Assembly (NCBI RefSeq): GCF_015832195.1
Contig: NC_052027.1
Location: 16,240,149 to 16,304,148, forward strand
Length of the DNA: 64,000 nt
Source of the DNA: Motacilla alba alba
Taxonomy: Eukaryota > Chordata > Aves > Passeriformes > Motacillidae
Reading direction: 5' to 3'
Both the position numbers and the translations under genes were made by a program. Below are positions 1 through 12,000 of the stretch, one piece after another. Position 1 is the stretch's first letter; each line of letters begins with the position of its first letter. The notes below the pieces were generated by a model that worked only from the letters and a program-made list of their open reading frames with translations, did no database searches and had not been told where the DNA came from.

Positions 1-294
1 CCTTAGGAGGTGTGAATGCAAACCCAGACAATACAAGGTTGCTATTGAAATGTCAAAATTCTGTAACAGCTTTACAGATTAAAATAAAGGAATAAAGGAT
101 ACAATATTTTATTTCATGGTTTACTGATTTAAGAAACCATGTATTGTAGAGATGTTATAATACTGACTGATTTTTGTTGTTGTGATGCCAAGAGGATTTT
201 TTGCCTTTTCCTTTCTATACCTTATATATAACTTTTATGTATCCTCAGTATTCCTAGCATGCATACTTGTAATTCCTTAAGTCTGATAACTTAG
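1..294. other. AT-rich unique DNA, no gene
   Basis: This flank of the LTR is AT-rich and has no sizeable open frame. Two AATAAA hexamers lie near positions 84-96, but with no upstream coding sequence in view they cannot be tied to a transcript. Confidence 0.5.
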
Positions 295-536
295 TGTAGT
301 CCTATGCTAAGTTATTGCCTTGTTAGGCCAGGAGACCAGACATCCTAAAGGCTTCGTAGAAGGAGGCTGAAAAACCTTTACGCTATCTTGGGAAACCAAG
401 GTGCTCTCTAGAACATATCCTGTAAACTAGAGATTTGGCCCATCCAGGGGGGAATTCCTCAGATGGGGGAATATCACACCATTCATCCAGGCCTCCCATT
501 GGGGCATCTGTCTTAGATATGCTAATTTGTAAGGTC

Positions 537-542
537 TATAAA
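537..542 (+). promoter_or_regulatory. TATA box of the LTR
   Basis: TCTATAAATGG contains TATAAA about 80 bp upstream of the LTR polyadenylation signal, the spacing expected of an LTR core promoter. Transcription would start near 565-570 and run toward the right. Confidence 0.5.
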
Positions 543-618
543 TGGCATATGCAATCTGTCGTGTGTGTGCATTGCAGCACATTCCACCTTGGCGAAAGGG
601 TGCACCATAAGGATCCCC

Positions 619-624
619 ATTAAA
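619..624 (+). other. ATTAAA polyadenylation signal in the LTR
   Basis: ATTAAACACTGAGG lies downstream of the TATA box, with a T-rich stretch (ATTTTTT) about 45 bp further on. This is the common ATTAAA variant and it marks the end of the R region of the proposed LTR. Confidence 0.4.
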
Positions 625-695
625 CACTGAGGTAAAAACCCCTTATCCCTTAACTGTGTCTGGCTCTCAATTTTTTAAGACCGGGAAATGGCATC

Positions 696-2527
696 AGTTG
701 AATTGAAGAAAAAACAGTAAATAAACTTCTTTCCCCTATTTCTTCTCTTTTAAAATAAAATCTGCAAAAGTCCAGGAAATTTTTTTCCTAGATTTATCTC
801 CATTGGGTTAGTAGCCGCCAGGCCAAAATGTTTTCCTATGTGATTTATATGTCTTTTCACTGGTCCTTGGAGTTAATGTTTCCCCCCTAGGTGTTGGCCA
901 TTTGTAGCACAGCTTGAAAGAATGAAATAGTGTTTTAAACTCTTCTTCCCATCTCAAAGTTGGGCTTTCAACTTTAAAAATTGATTCACTTTGGGTGAAA
1001 GGTCCTGGCTTGAAGGGTTCTGGGGAATGAGGTTCTTTATTAAGTGACAGAATTTGTGCATGACGGACAGGACCAGGAGACACTTCCTGATCACCGTCTC
1101 TCCTTCCAACGTGACTTGCTCCTGAACTAGAGGTATCTGCTGTGAGGGTGAACTATTTTAAAGGTCTGGTCAGTCTCTCTGCTCTCTGCTCTCTAGTTTT
1201 GATGGTGACTTTCTCTGACATGGCCTCTTTTCTATGAAGAGCTAGATGGGGATTGCTGGCATGTTGCACACAAACCATTCAGCCTTTTGAAAAAGTTGAG
1301 CTGAGGTTACGTGGACACATAGAGCCTGGATTAAATGAGCTTCAGCCATTTGGCAGATTGGTTCTCTTAGGAATTTGTTTTTCAGCTTGACAAAATATAA
1401 AGCTTGATGAAATGCAATTTTAAAATATATGTATTTGGTAAATTAATGAACTGGCACTGACTAAATGAAATTATCAAGAGCAATCAAACTCAGACATTTT
1501 TTTGTGATTATAACGAGCTTCTCTCTTCCCATGGACAGAAAGTTAAATGTGAAATCACTGTTACATAGCAGAAAGGTTCACTTTTAGCATCTTTAATAAG
1601 AAAACACTCTACAAAAGTAGGTGCATAAGAAAATCCAGTGTTCAGATCCATTTCATTGGTTTTAAATTTGTTGAGTTCAGATTAATATTAGAACAGGATC
1701 AGACAGGTTTTATCAATGTCCCCATGCTCCTTTTATAGTTACAAAAGTCTGCTCCTAGGGGTTCAACCTATCTGCAGCAATTTATATCCTGTGAAAATCT
1801 TTCCACCCCAGGTGCATTGACAGAAAATAACAGTGAAGAACAGAAAGCAGGTGGGAGAGATGAAATTCTGGGGTAACTGGAACCAATACCCAAGCTTCCA
1901 CTGTCTTCAGTTGAGACAAGGTTTCTCTCCGTGAGTTTGGTTTAAGACAATTTAAACTAGCAACTTCCTGTAGTAAAGGAGTACATCCCACTGATGACTT
2001 GGGCCTGGGTGAATCTTGAGGATGTGCTCAGTTTTGGTAAGCTGGGCTTTGTGGAAAGTGGCCTCTGCTTGTGGAAAACAGTGATCTGGGTGTCTTTCTC
2101 ATACAGACTATTTTTATCCCTTACTTCTCAAATTTCTTGTTCCAGCTGATGCATTTCCTTACACTGAGGAAAATGTGTCCCCATCCACCCCTGTTCTCCA
2201 TTCTTTTGGAGAGGACATGGTAAGGGCACATCAGAGAAATGGGCTGATCCAAATAATCATGAAAAGCTGGCAGAGTTTTGACTTCATTCCTCTCTTGATT
2301 GTGGCCTCATGCTTTCAGCATGTTCAGTGGAAATATGCCTGAGCATATGTTTGAATTTCTGCTGTAGAGCTCAGTAAAAACAGACTGCCAAATTCATCTC
2401 TGATGTAAGCCCTGTTTGACTTCAGCAAATTTACTCCGGGGAGAGATTTGGTTCTGTGTACTTATGTGTACTAAATGGAAAAGTGAATTTTTCTGTTAAT
2501 ACTCTCTGCTAGGGTTAGGCTAGAAAA
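696..2527. other. Unique AT-rich DNA, no gene seen
   Basis: Only short open frames under 95 codons occur here, with no recognisable product. No tandem repeat or transposon tail stands out. CTCTCTGCTCTCTGCTCTC near 1175-1195 is a very short imperfect CT-rich repeat. Confidence 0.5.
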
Positions 2528-2577
2528 AGTGCTATAGCACTGTATTTTTGATGCAACAAGAATGCATATTTATGCAT
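2528..2577. promoter_or_regulatory. Palindrome plus phased ATGCAT (POU-like) cluster
   Basis: AGTGCTATAGCACT at 2528-2541 is a perfect 14-bp palindrome. It is followed by ATGCAA at 2551, ATGCAT at 2562 and ATGCAT at 2572, spaced 11 and 10 bp, about one helical turn each. ATGCAT and ATGCAA are half-site variants bound by POU-domain factors. Regulatory use is inference; clusters like this also arise by chance in AT-rich DNA. Confidence 0.25.
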
Positions 2578-5571
2578 CTATATGTGTACAGTTTTTTCTG
2601 TATCTACTTATTTGTAAAATTAAAATATTAGATAATGAAAGTGGTCTTAGAACCTGAAGTGATTAGTATGCAGGCTTTTTACTCATTAACAGGCAAGCTT
2701 GCATTCAGATTTTGGGGTTGAAGGATGGGCAAATCTGGGTATAGATCTGCAGGAGCAGGTCTGGATTAGGACATGGAGTGCGGAGCCTTGGCACAGCTAC
2801 AGGGAGATGAAGGCAGGCCCAGCCATGGAGTGGTGCAGGCCAGGACCATGGTGTGCGGGCAGGGGTCACAGTGCCTGCGCTGAACTGCTCCAGGCAAAGT
2901 CATCAGATCCTTCACGGCACAAATACAAAGTTAAGAAAGAAAACAATTTCAGTGCTGAAATGGAGACCACTCCTGATTTTTAAAAGAATTATAGGAGAAC
3001 TGAAATGGAAGCTGACAGCCAGCTTCTCTCCCTTTGTCTGTGATTTAGGAAGACTTCAGGAGTAGAGGCAGGCCACCAGGGCCAAGAGCCTCCCATCATT
3101 GGCACCTCATGCAGAGTTTGCCCCAGGGGTGTGAGTTCACAGGTGTCCCCCAGCACCATCTGGCTCCCTTTGGGGCTGCAGTGGTGTCAGACTGCACGAG
3201 CCATCCTCTCCTCAGGGAAGACAAGAGCAGAGATGGATATGGTTCAGCCTCTCTTTTTTGAGTTATGTGTTCACACCTCGGTGGAAGCACAGTAGACAAA
3301 CACGGGATTTAATCAGCTACACCAGGGCTCCTGAGGAGTCACAGCTCTGTGGCACTCCTGGGCTGCTCCTCTGCAAAAGCAACCACCAAGAAAAAGGGAA
3401 GAAAGGAATATGGATAAGCTTGCTCTCCTCTGTGTAGCATCCTGCAAGTTTGTATAATGACATTTACCAATGCTGCCCACATAGTTCTGTCTCACCAGAG
3501 TCTGGAATAGAGGTTAGATTTTGTAGGTCACCATAATAAAACCAAGGCCCTGCTCCAAAGCTCTTCACTGACTGCCCTGTGAAGCAGGGCAAAAAATTAC
3601 CACCCTTCTGTCCTTCATTCTGCTCCAGTGATGCCAGCTCTCCTCCAGGAAGGCTTGGATGGCTGAGAGCCATAGCATTCCTGCTGGAGGAAGGCTTCCT
3701 GTGTTTGTTCAGTGGCTGCTCTGAGTGAATCCATAACATCACAGCCTAAAGCAGGCAGAGTTCCCACTCAGAATCCCTCTCTGCCCCTCACTGACAGTCT
3801 TCCTTGAGCTTCCTTGTGCTTCCTAGCAAAAACACAAGGTGGCACTGAGTCAGCAGGACCTTAGCTGACAGTTGCCTCTGCTTTTCTATCTATTTATACA
3901 CAATTATGGCAATTTGCAAGATCTCCTGTGGGTAGGCTGTGATCTCCCATTTCTCCAATCTTTTTGTGAGGATAGTGCAAGTGACCATCCTGACTCATTT
4001 ATTGCAGAAGTTATTGTTTAGTCACTTTATGTAATGTACTGACATTCCATTAGGAAGTGCCAGAGTAACCTAGCAAATGGACATGCTCAAGGACTACATT
4101 CTTGCATCTGCAAGAAAAAAACAACAGTTGAGAAAATTAAAGAGAAGCTATCTCAAGGGAACCAGGGATCACCTGAATGGTGATCTACCATCAGGCACCG
4201 ACTTCTCATCACTGACAATATTTCTGCTAGAGAGAGAGACCTGAATTGCAAAATCCCACCTCAGCTCCCTGCAGGATGGATGTGCCTTATGAGTTCTACT
4301 TTTTGCTAGCAGCAAGCAATTACCAAATGTGAAATAGCAGTGGCATGATTACAGCTATATGACAATACAGACTTGCCCAATCCCAACTGATGGCTTAAAA
4401 CAGCAGTGTCAAAACCACAGCTACACAGTGCCCCTTTCCTCTTTGCTCTCCAACTAGAGCTACATGACTGATAACACAGTCAAAACTGGGATTTGCCTTC
4501 TTCTAGGATCTGGGTCTGGTAAACAGAGATAAGTGCACTGTTTATCATGGAAGTATGTCTGACACCTAGAGGGGAGAATTGGGCAGCAACCTCTAAGGTC
4601 CATTCTAAGACTTTTTGTAGCACACCGTGGGCAATGTGCTTATTCCCTCCAGAATGTCCTCATGTGTGATGTGAGGATGATAAGCTCTCTTCCTCTGGAC
4701 AGCAGTGTGATGACAGAGTACTGGGTGATACAAAGTTCTAATAGATGTGCCATGCAAATAGGTGAAATGTGTAATGCCATTGCATTTGGGCTGTTTGATT
4801 GAAATGGTTTGTTTGCCTCTCCGCAGGGTAAATGCCATTTTGTGTGACAAAGCTTGTGCAAATATATTACAGAGAAGACATCCTCTCACACAGGAATTTC
4901 CCTGATTCTCTTTTTTTCTCTTTTTTTTCTCCTAACATGATAGGACTAAAGCACAGCAAGTTTTTGACTGTAAGATGCTATGAATGTATACATATATATT
5001 TTTTAAAAAATTTACCTTTCACTTATTACAGTACTGCCCAGCCAAAAATCATATTCTGTTTTCCCTTATACAAGGCCCAACAGCAATGACAAAAAATAGT
5101 GAGTTATTTGTGGATCATGTCTCCAAGTGTTTGCTGTTGCCTCAGACAAGTACCTCTGGGCTCAGGGAAGTGTTTCTATCCTGCCCATTTTCCATTGCCT
5201 GTGCTTCCCCACCTTGCTCCTTGGCTCTGTGGAGATCCCTCCCCAATCCCCTGCCCACAAAACAGTTTATTTAACCTTGAAGTTCCCTTATCAGCTGCAT
5301 CACCCTGCTGTAGCTGCGAGACTTAAATTGTTTTTCATCTCCGTGAGCTGAATGGGGCCAGGCCTTCAGAGAGCACAGGCTTGGAAGCACTTTAAATTAG
5401 GCAGTCTGAGATGGAAATGCTCCAGGTAACAAGGAGAAACAAACAAGCCCTATCCTTCTTCTGAGGCCCTTTGCTCCTTAAACGCCTGGTGGCTCTGTGG
5501 GAGCTCCAGCCCATCTCTCAAGAGAGTTGTGCATAGCATAAGACTCTTAATTAAATACATATTTCTGTGCA
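2578..5571. other. Unique DNA, no gene seen
   Basis: About 3 kb of non-repetitive sequence. Several open frames of 60-96 codons overlap each other on both strands, which argues against coding. A T-rich tract lies near 4911-4931. Nothing else is visible. Confidence 0.5.
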
Positions 5572-6321
5572 TTGTGGAATGAGAGGAGGCTGGTACCAGT
5601 GCAGACCAGCAAGCCAGTCACCAAAAATGCCCAAGCTCTCTCCTCATTGCCAGGTCATCACTGGGCAACATCCCTTGTAGAACTGCACACACAGCGTGGT
5701 CACGGTGCCACTGCACCCCAAATACTGTGGGGTTTTCCTACTCTGATTCTGGGTGTCAGCAGTCCCTTCCAAACCCCAATGGGACAGAGCCTGCTGGCCA
5801 GGCTGTGGGGAGTTGTGGTTCAGGAAGCACAGGACAGCCTGGATGCCAGGGGCAATGACCACCAGACACGGCTGTTCTGGACACAGAGGGAGGGGAGCAA
5901 TGCAATGAGGCACGGGTGTCTGCACAAGTGGTGCCACCAAGGTGCCACTTGGAGCTGTGTCTGCAATGTGATTGCCAGGTGCAATTGCAGCATGTGCAAA
6001 CATAGGCGAGCTTGCTTGAGTGCCAGCAGGGCAGGGTTCAAAGTAGGGCAGCTGCCCAAATTTCTATTTAGAATCTGTGCAATGGCTGTGTGCAGTCCAC
6101 ACCTTCACATCTTCACCTGGTTTATTTCTAAGCAGGGCAGGAAGCTGTGCCTTGCACAAAACCAGTTTGCCTTGAATTTGGAAAAAGCACAAAGAAGGGC
6201 TTGTCCTGAAAATTTCCCTTACCTCTGTATCTTACTCTCAGTCACAGAAGCACAAACCTCCAAGAGGAACTGCATGCCTTTACTCTCCTTTGCACTGCAG
6301 TCTTGTGTGGCAATTAAGTGA
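5572..6321 (+). other. Unassigned 249-codon open frame, probably not a gene
   Basis: This is the longest non-repetitive open frame in the window. It starts with ATG at 5572 and ends at a TAA just before 6321. The translation has no motif I recognise: no signal peptide, transmembrane run, zinc-finger spacing or catalytic signature, although it contains many scattered Cys and Trp residues. The opposite strand is open for 119 codons over 5644-6003, showing that locally higher GC simply lowers stop-codon frequency. No TATA or CpG island lies upstream. A single exon of this size in a bird genome would more likely be a retrocopy, but no poly(A) tail or target duplication is seen. Chance is the favoured explanation. 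Confidence 0.15.
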
Positions 6322-7849
6322 CTGGGACCCTCTGGAACTGCAGACTGAATAGAAAGACAGATCACTTCTTTCACGTCTTTATCACATTTGGATTGCAAGT
6401 TTCTATTCCTTTTGCAAGTGGCTTTTCAGCACAAGTGTGGCTTTGGCGTCAGTTATCACCAAGTTTGACACAACCCATAAGAAAGCAGGAGGAATTACAT
6501 GAGAAGAGTTTACCTGGTTGCACAAATGTTCTTGGACATCATAAGCAGCTTCCTCCCCTCTTATCATGTGTTTATTCAACAGGTGAGCTGCAGGTGAAAA
6601 ATTATTATTTAATTGGTACTGGAAAATATGAATTCCTCACAGCACAGGAGGCCCGTGAAAAGACTGGAGGCAGAACTGCGCTCACGAGAACTCCCAGGCA
6701 GAATGTTCCAAACACAGTTTTGTCCCTGGAGTTACAGGGTATGTAATGATGTGGAGCTGACAACACCACCTCTCCAATGGAGGGCACATGGCTTTAAATG
6801 TCAGGAGCAGGGTTGGGAAGATGATGAATTTATAGATTGTGTGGCTCAACCAAAAATACTAAAATTGAAATTCTGTATTTGTGGGAGTCAAATGATCTTT
6901 TTTATTAGTTCTCAGCTTATTTGTCCAGTTCTCCTGCATTGTTATTTTTCCAGTCTTTACTCCAAATCAATTTCTTTAGCAAAGGATATTTTAAAGCAAT
7001 AAGGAAACATTTTGTACAAAAATGAACTGTTTTGACATTTTGAAAACTCTCCCGATTTCCTGCAAATGCTGCTCAGCAAATTCAGTGCAGTCTCATCAAC
7101 AGCTTTACTCTCATAATCTTATGCTAAAATACTATTTTGTGCAAACTTACTTTCTGACAGGAAAAGTAGCAATATATTTCTTCTGTGAAGGCAGAAATTT
7201 GGACTTAGTGAGAACTTAGGATACTTTGCCCTCTTCCCCAGTCAGCCAGTGGCATATTGTGTTGTCCTAGGTCACAGCACTTCTCTACTTGTTTCCTCTT
7301 TCTCTGGATGACAAGTTCTTAGTCAAGTAATTCTACTCAGTGTGTATCCATCCAGCACAGATTAGAGAGGGGAACTGATGCTGATTGTGATTCTGGGTGT
7401 CATTTTGATAAAAATTTCTATTACAACTTCTCTTCATGCAGCGAACAGGTTGTGGCATGTGGTTCCAGGTCAAGGAAATAGATTTCATTTTACAAAACAT
7501 AGTGGGATTTCATCTGTATGAAATCCTAATTGCATTCTTTGGCTTCACTTTAACCAAGCAAAGCAAATTAGAACCAAAGCAAACGCTATCTATACTTTGC
7601 AAATACCTTTCCATTTGAAGCCAATCACTGGGAAGCTTTTGTTCATCTTCTTTTATCACTGTGTCTCTTAGTACATAAAGGAGACCATGCTGGACCTCCC
7701 ACCTTCAAGTCCAGCCCAGGGCAGCCTGCCTTATCCTGCCCCTTCACTCTCTCTGGGGGCAGCCAGGCAGTTTGGACTCCTGCTTTTGCACTAGCACAGC
7801 AATCTCTTCCAGGGATCTGTAAGTACTGGATAACGAGGGGCAATACTAC
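6322..7849. other. Unique DNA, no gene seen
   Basis: AT-rich non-repetitive sequence with short overlapping open frames only. No repeat family or regulatory cluster recognised. Confidence 0.5.
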
Positions 7850-7965
7850 CAGCCCTATTTCACACAGCATCTTGATCCCAGACAGAAGTGGTTTGAAGAA
7901 GATCATGGTGGGAATCAGAGTCAGACCCAGACTCCTGGGCTCCAATCTGCTGTTGCACAGCTGCC
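7850..7965 (+). mobile_element. Possible MIR/CORE-SINE relic
   Basis: The stretch GGAATCAGAGTCAGACCCAG followed by ACTCCTGGGCTCC resembles the 3' half of ancient amniote tRNA-derived SINEs, which read approximately 'gggattcgaacccag-tctgactcc'. CCTATTTCACACAG just upstream could match the 'cattttacagatg' block. It is heavily diverged. Family membership rests on remembered consensus and could be coincidence. Confidence 0.3.
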
Positions 7966-10378
7966 CTTCATTGACAGCAACATGAGTCAGAAAGCGCCTG
8001 TGCATATGGTTCCTAAAATAACTGGTAATCAGCAAAATTCAGACCTTTTACTCACACACTTCTCTTGAAAAAGTCTTGTTAGGCCAAATTTCTTTTTCTC
8101 CCTCCATCATACAAGTGCTGTTTCATTGAAGATAATGTACTTGTTTGCATGTGTCACAGTACAAGATAACCATTCTGCTGTTCAGGAGGTGTTTTATCCA
8201 TGTAAGGATTTGGCCAACTACTATTATTTAGTTACAGGCATGTTGGTGGTTTGCTAACCATAAAAGAAAGCAAATCTTTTTAATTCAATCTAATCAACAC
8301 ACAAAGCTGGCTTAAAAGAGAGGTGAGAGAAGACATTTCAAGCTCAAAATGCAGTGTGGGAAACTTTGGATATTTCTTTGTGCAGCCCCACCATGCCAGC
8401 CACACAACTTGAGCCAGTTCTGTGTAAGCCAGTTTTACAGAGGGGAAGCAGTGCAGCAATGGTAATTCCACTGAGAGTCATAGTCCTGCTGAGATGAACC
8501 TTGCCATATCAACAGAGCTTTCTTTTCTCTGTAACACCTCAGCAAACCCAAACATCTAAAATTTTGGTATTTTCATCCTTTTTAAAATTTTTTTCCCTCC
8601 TGTTGCTCACCTAACATAAGGGGTTTGCTGATGTTGTTTGAAAAGCAGAGTCATATGACTAAACTGACCAATTAGAAATTTATTAAATAAGCCATAAAGC
8701 TGGATGATTTTATAACACGTTTTTTAAGGTTCATGAGAATTTTTTCATAATGGAAGGAAACCAAATCAAGTATGTAAGTTGTACCACAGTGTGCATAAAG
8801 CAGAAAGCATTTGGCATCAGCCAAGCCTGTCTTGGACCATTCCTGTTTGATCTACAGGTTGTTGAATTACAAAGTTCCTGCTTTGTCAACTGCCCGTGGC
8901 TTGACCTCTTGATTTAATCTGGTAGTTGTTAAGGGAGCTTTCTATCTAGTGTTCTCAAAAGATGGCAAGGAAAGTCTGCCTTCTATCCAGCATTTGTTCA
9001 GCTCTGAGTAAATTGCTCCTGCTCCAGCACTTCACCTGTGCTACCACTTCGCTCTGAGTATCACATTCATCATCCATTAGCTTGACTTGCTGTATCATGA
9101 CTCTGCTGCAGTGTTATACAGAGATTTTTCAGTGCAGTGACGATGTGGATGGTATCAGACACCGAAGGAGCAACCCTTGCCCAAATTGTCATATCCTAGG
9201 TCAGTCTCTGACCTCATGAATGATACTTCCTCAGGGAGTCTGGCTTACGGACAGGCCCTTGGCTTCTGTTGCCACAGAGATCACAATATGACCTTTCAGA
9301 ACCTTTGCTTGACTTGTTACTTTATCTACTCTGTTTCTAGGAAAAGTGTGGAGAGAATGCTGAAGGAAAGATCATCCGTGATGTTGGCTGACAAAAATGC
9401 ATTTTTTCTTACTTTGATGTCTTTTTTTAACAGTTTTTCTGGGCTAGGGACAGCAGACATTAATTTAATTTTAATTTATTTATTTGAGCAGATGATCAGC
9501 CAGAATGCAGAACCACCTGGTGCATATGACCAACCTTAACACAGCCTTCAGATGCAGGTGTTTGTCATGGGAGGAGTTCAATTCCAGTAGTCTCACCTGC
9601 CCTCTTCCAATAAGGGTCAGAAATTTCCTGGGGAGCTTCACCCCAGCGTGCAGCACAGCACAGGTGACTGAGCAGCATTTCCTCCCTGAGGCCTCCAGCT
9701 GAGTCCAGGGGTGATCCCCAAGCTTATGAGTGCAGACTGGATGAGAAAGCCTGCAACAATAGCTTCTGCCCAAAGCATCTACCTGTATTCCCATGAAACC
9801 AGGCTTCACTGTCTTGTAGTCAAACTTCCAGGCTACCATCTCCACGTTTTCTCCTCTGCTGCTTTTCGCACGTGAGGAATCCATCCTGCAGGCACTCAGA
9901 GTGCCATGTCATTATCCACCTCTGTTCCCCACCTTACAATTTCTTATCTCCTGCAGTGATGCAGTGCTGACATCTTTGACTGCCTTGCTGATAAATGTTT
10001 TATCCTACCATTACATGTCATTGTCCAGATCTTGTCTTTCATCTTCATACTACAAGGGGTTTTTTTGGGCAGGCAGTCATGTCTTCCTTGGTAGAGGGCA
10101 GTGGGGTCTATGGTTCTGTTCCTATAAGCTGTGTAAGACAGCAAAGTATAGCACACTAGTCTTTTTAGCACAGCCCTCCTATGGTCTGGTCCACCTGAGT
10201 AATAAAAGCTGTAAGTTCCCCTACAAAACAAGCAGAAGACCTAATATTTGAGGAATTCAAACTACATGTGCATCAGCCCAGGGAGCATGGGCATTGCTAG
10301 CAGAAAAGGGGTTAATCCAGTCTTTTTTTCCCTGCAGTCCCTGCCAGTGGATGAAAATGAATCACATTTCATTCTGCT
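7966..10378. other. Unique DNA, no gene seen
   Basis: No recognisable exon, RNA gene or repeat. The 120-codon frame at 9177-9539 and the 134-codon minus-strand frame at 9480-9884 have no family resemblance and lack flanking splice signals that would support an exon. Confidence 0.45.
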
Positions 10379-10522
10379 CTCAGTCAGCTGAGATTGCTCT
10401 ATAATTTTGTTTTTAGTCATTCGTGACTGAGACCTTCTCTGGCAAATTTAGTCATCGAATGTTTTTTTGCTGTTTAGCCCCAGTCGTTTGAAATCTCGGG
10501 GGAAAGTGGGTTTCATATTGCG
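10379..10522. promoter_or_regulatory. CpG-retaining element with repeated TTAGTCAT motifs
   Basis: Five CpG dinucleotides persist in 101 bp (10422-10522) of otherwise AT-rich DNA. CTCAGTCA at 10379-10386 can pair with TGACTGAG at 10424-10431. AGTCA-TTCG-TGACT at 10415-10428 is a second possible small hairpin. TTAGTCAT occurs at 10413 and again at 10448; its reverse ATGACTAA resembles an AP-1/bZIP site variant. The combination suggests a conserved non-coding element, but conservation cannot be seen from one sequence. Confidence 0.25.
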
Positions 10523-10762
10523 ACATCTGAGAGATGAGCAAGGGTAAAGCTGATGGATGTTGATAGTTCAGACTGATGATATTCAGCATCGTTTCCATAT
10601 CCCACATTGCTGGGCAGAGATACTCAATTCATTTATTCATGATCATATACAAAGCATTTTAGTCTTCAACTCATAATAGCTTGTGACCTTAAAGAGACTC
10701 AGTCAAGTACTTTTTGGGCCAGAATTTAACCTACTGTAGAAATTGCTATCTGCTGAAAGTGA

Positions 10763-10978
10763 TATATAATAATAGCTGCTACCATTGCTATTCATTCTGC
10801 CATCTCTACATACTATACACGCATTACAGGGAAATTAATTTCATGACCATTAGAAGAGATATAAGTGTATCGTTTTCCTTTTTAACAGCAGGAGAAACTG
10901 AGGCACAAAAGTCAAACCACTGGCCACATATAAAATCAAGGACAAAATTACACACAGGATTGAGGTCTTCTGTTCCTG
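10763..10978 (+). mobile_element. MIR-like SINE relic
   Basis: Two blocks match the remembered MIR consensus in order and orientation. ATAATAATAGCTGCTACC near 10766-10783 resembles 'ataatagctaacattta', and AACAGCAGGAGAAACTGAGG near 10883-10902, followed by CACAAAA, resembles 'tttacagatgaggaaactgaggcac'. Further weak similarity continues to ACACAGGATTGAGG. The divergence is what is expected of a SINE that predates the amniote radiation. Confidence 0.5.
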
Positions 10979-11977
10979 TTATGAATAGGCAAGAAGTGCC
11001 TTACACATGCTAAACAGTCAATTTGTGTTAATCCAGCCCTAGGTCTTGAAGAAAGTTTCCAGAAAGAATTTGAGAAGAAGTAAAAAAAATCCTAAAATGC
11101 AAAAGGTCCCTTTGCTGTCTGTGCTTTAGCAGCATTAGCAAGGAACTATTTCCACTATTTACGGTGATTTCACAATGGCATTGACAACACTTCTGAGGCA
11201 CAAACAGGACACCAAATAAACTGAGATATGAAAGTATTCCTGCTTCACTCAGAGAAAGATGGATGAGCCTGGAAGGCAGAGGGGCAGGGCAGAGATGTGC
11301 ATCTACCCATGAGCTTATGTGTGCAGGACACAATGGCAATCAGTCTGATGAGAGACGTTTTGTTCCCCATTTTCCAAGAGGAAGTTAGGAGCACTGCAGA
11401 GTCCTGCAGCCTCTCTAAATGGAGTCCTGGTTCACTTGTCATGATCAGGAAATAAGTCTGCAGCAGGATTGCAAAGGGCTGTGGCACAGCTGAGACGTCC
11501 AGTCGTGTTAGCATGGTGAGACCCTATGGTTTCCGTGGAATGGTGCTGGCTGTTGACAATAGGGGCTGATGGAGAAGGCATTTCCATGAAGTTAATGGCT
11601 GGCTGGTGGAGGTTAGGGCCTGAGGCCATTATTACCATTGTAAGTTCTGGAAATATAAAAATGCAGAGAGAAAAAATAAAGAAAATTGCCTTTTTATATA
11701 TCAGAGGGTTTAAAGTTGAGCTGGCTGTTGCCATGGCTACAATATTCAGTTTGCAGTCTTTAGTTATTTAAGACCAAGGGCTCGATCTTGCTGAATCAGT
11801 GAACTCAATGGAAACATGTCACCCAGCCTCAGCAGGGGAAGAATGAAACCACAGTGGGGTGGTAGGAAAGGAGAACCCATTCCCATCCCATTAGAGCTCA
11901 CATCTCCTGTGTTCAAGGAGGCTTTCTGAGGTGCAGAAGCAGTGCCTCTGTGAGGAGATGGGAATGGCTGCAGGCTT
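10979..11977. other. Unique DNA, no gene seen
   Basis: Short overlapping open frames on both strands, including 100 and 103 codons on the minus strand, resemble nothing known. No repeats recognised. Confidence 0.45.
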
Positions 11978-12000
11978 CTGTGAACTCCTGAAGTTCACAG
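11978..12000. repeat. Perfect 9-bp inverted repeat with 5-base loop
   Basis: CTGTGAACT at 11978-11986 and AGTTCACAG at 11992-12000 are exact reverse complements around the loop CCTGA. The arms also form an everted pair of nuclear-receptor-like half-sites, TGAACT-N5-AGTTCA, and a further AGGTCA follows near 12006. The hairpin is too short for a microRNA precursor. Confidence 0.5.

Larger units (their letters stand above)
295..695 (+). mobile_element. Solo LTR of an endogenous retrovirus-like element
   Basis: About 400 bp with the organisation of a retroviral LTR on the plus strand. There is an inverted CCAAT (CCCATTGGGG near 497), a TATA box at 537-542, an ATTAAA polyadenylation signal at 619-624, and TG/CA-like termini. 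The TATA-to-polyadenylation distance of about 80 bp fits a short R region. No gag, pol or env reading frame, polypurine tract or convincing tRNA primer site is seen on either side, so this is called a solitary LTR left by recombination. The ends are uncertain: the start may be TGTAGTCC at 295 or TGTTAGGCC at 321, and the end CA at 669 or at 695. No matching target-site duplication was found for these choices. The family was not identified. Confidence 0.6.

Noticed and set aside
5028..5037. TACAGTACTG resembling the miR-101 seed region
   Set aside because: The following bases do not continue the microRNA and no hairpin partner is present.
5572..6321. 249-codon plus-strand frame as a protein gene
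   Set aside because: No family motif, promoter, splice or retrocopy signs, and the opposite strand is open for 119 codons. Kept only as an unassigned open frame at low confidence.
10338..10391. Possible terminal exon after TTTTTTTCCCTGCAG (17 codons then TGA)
   Set aside because: The acceptor match is good, but the peptide is short and unrecognised and no upstream donor partner is evident.
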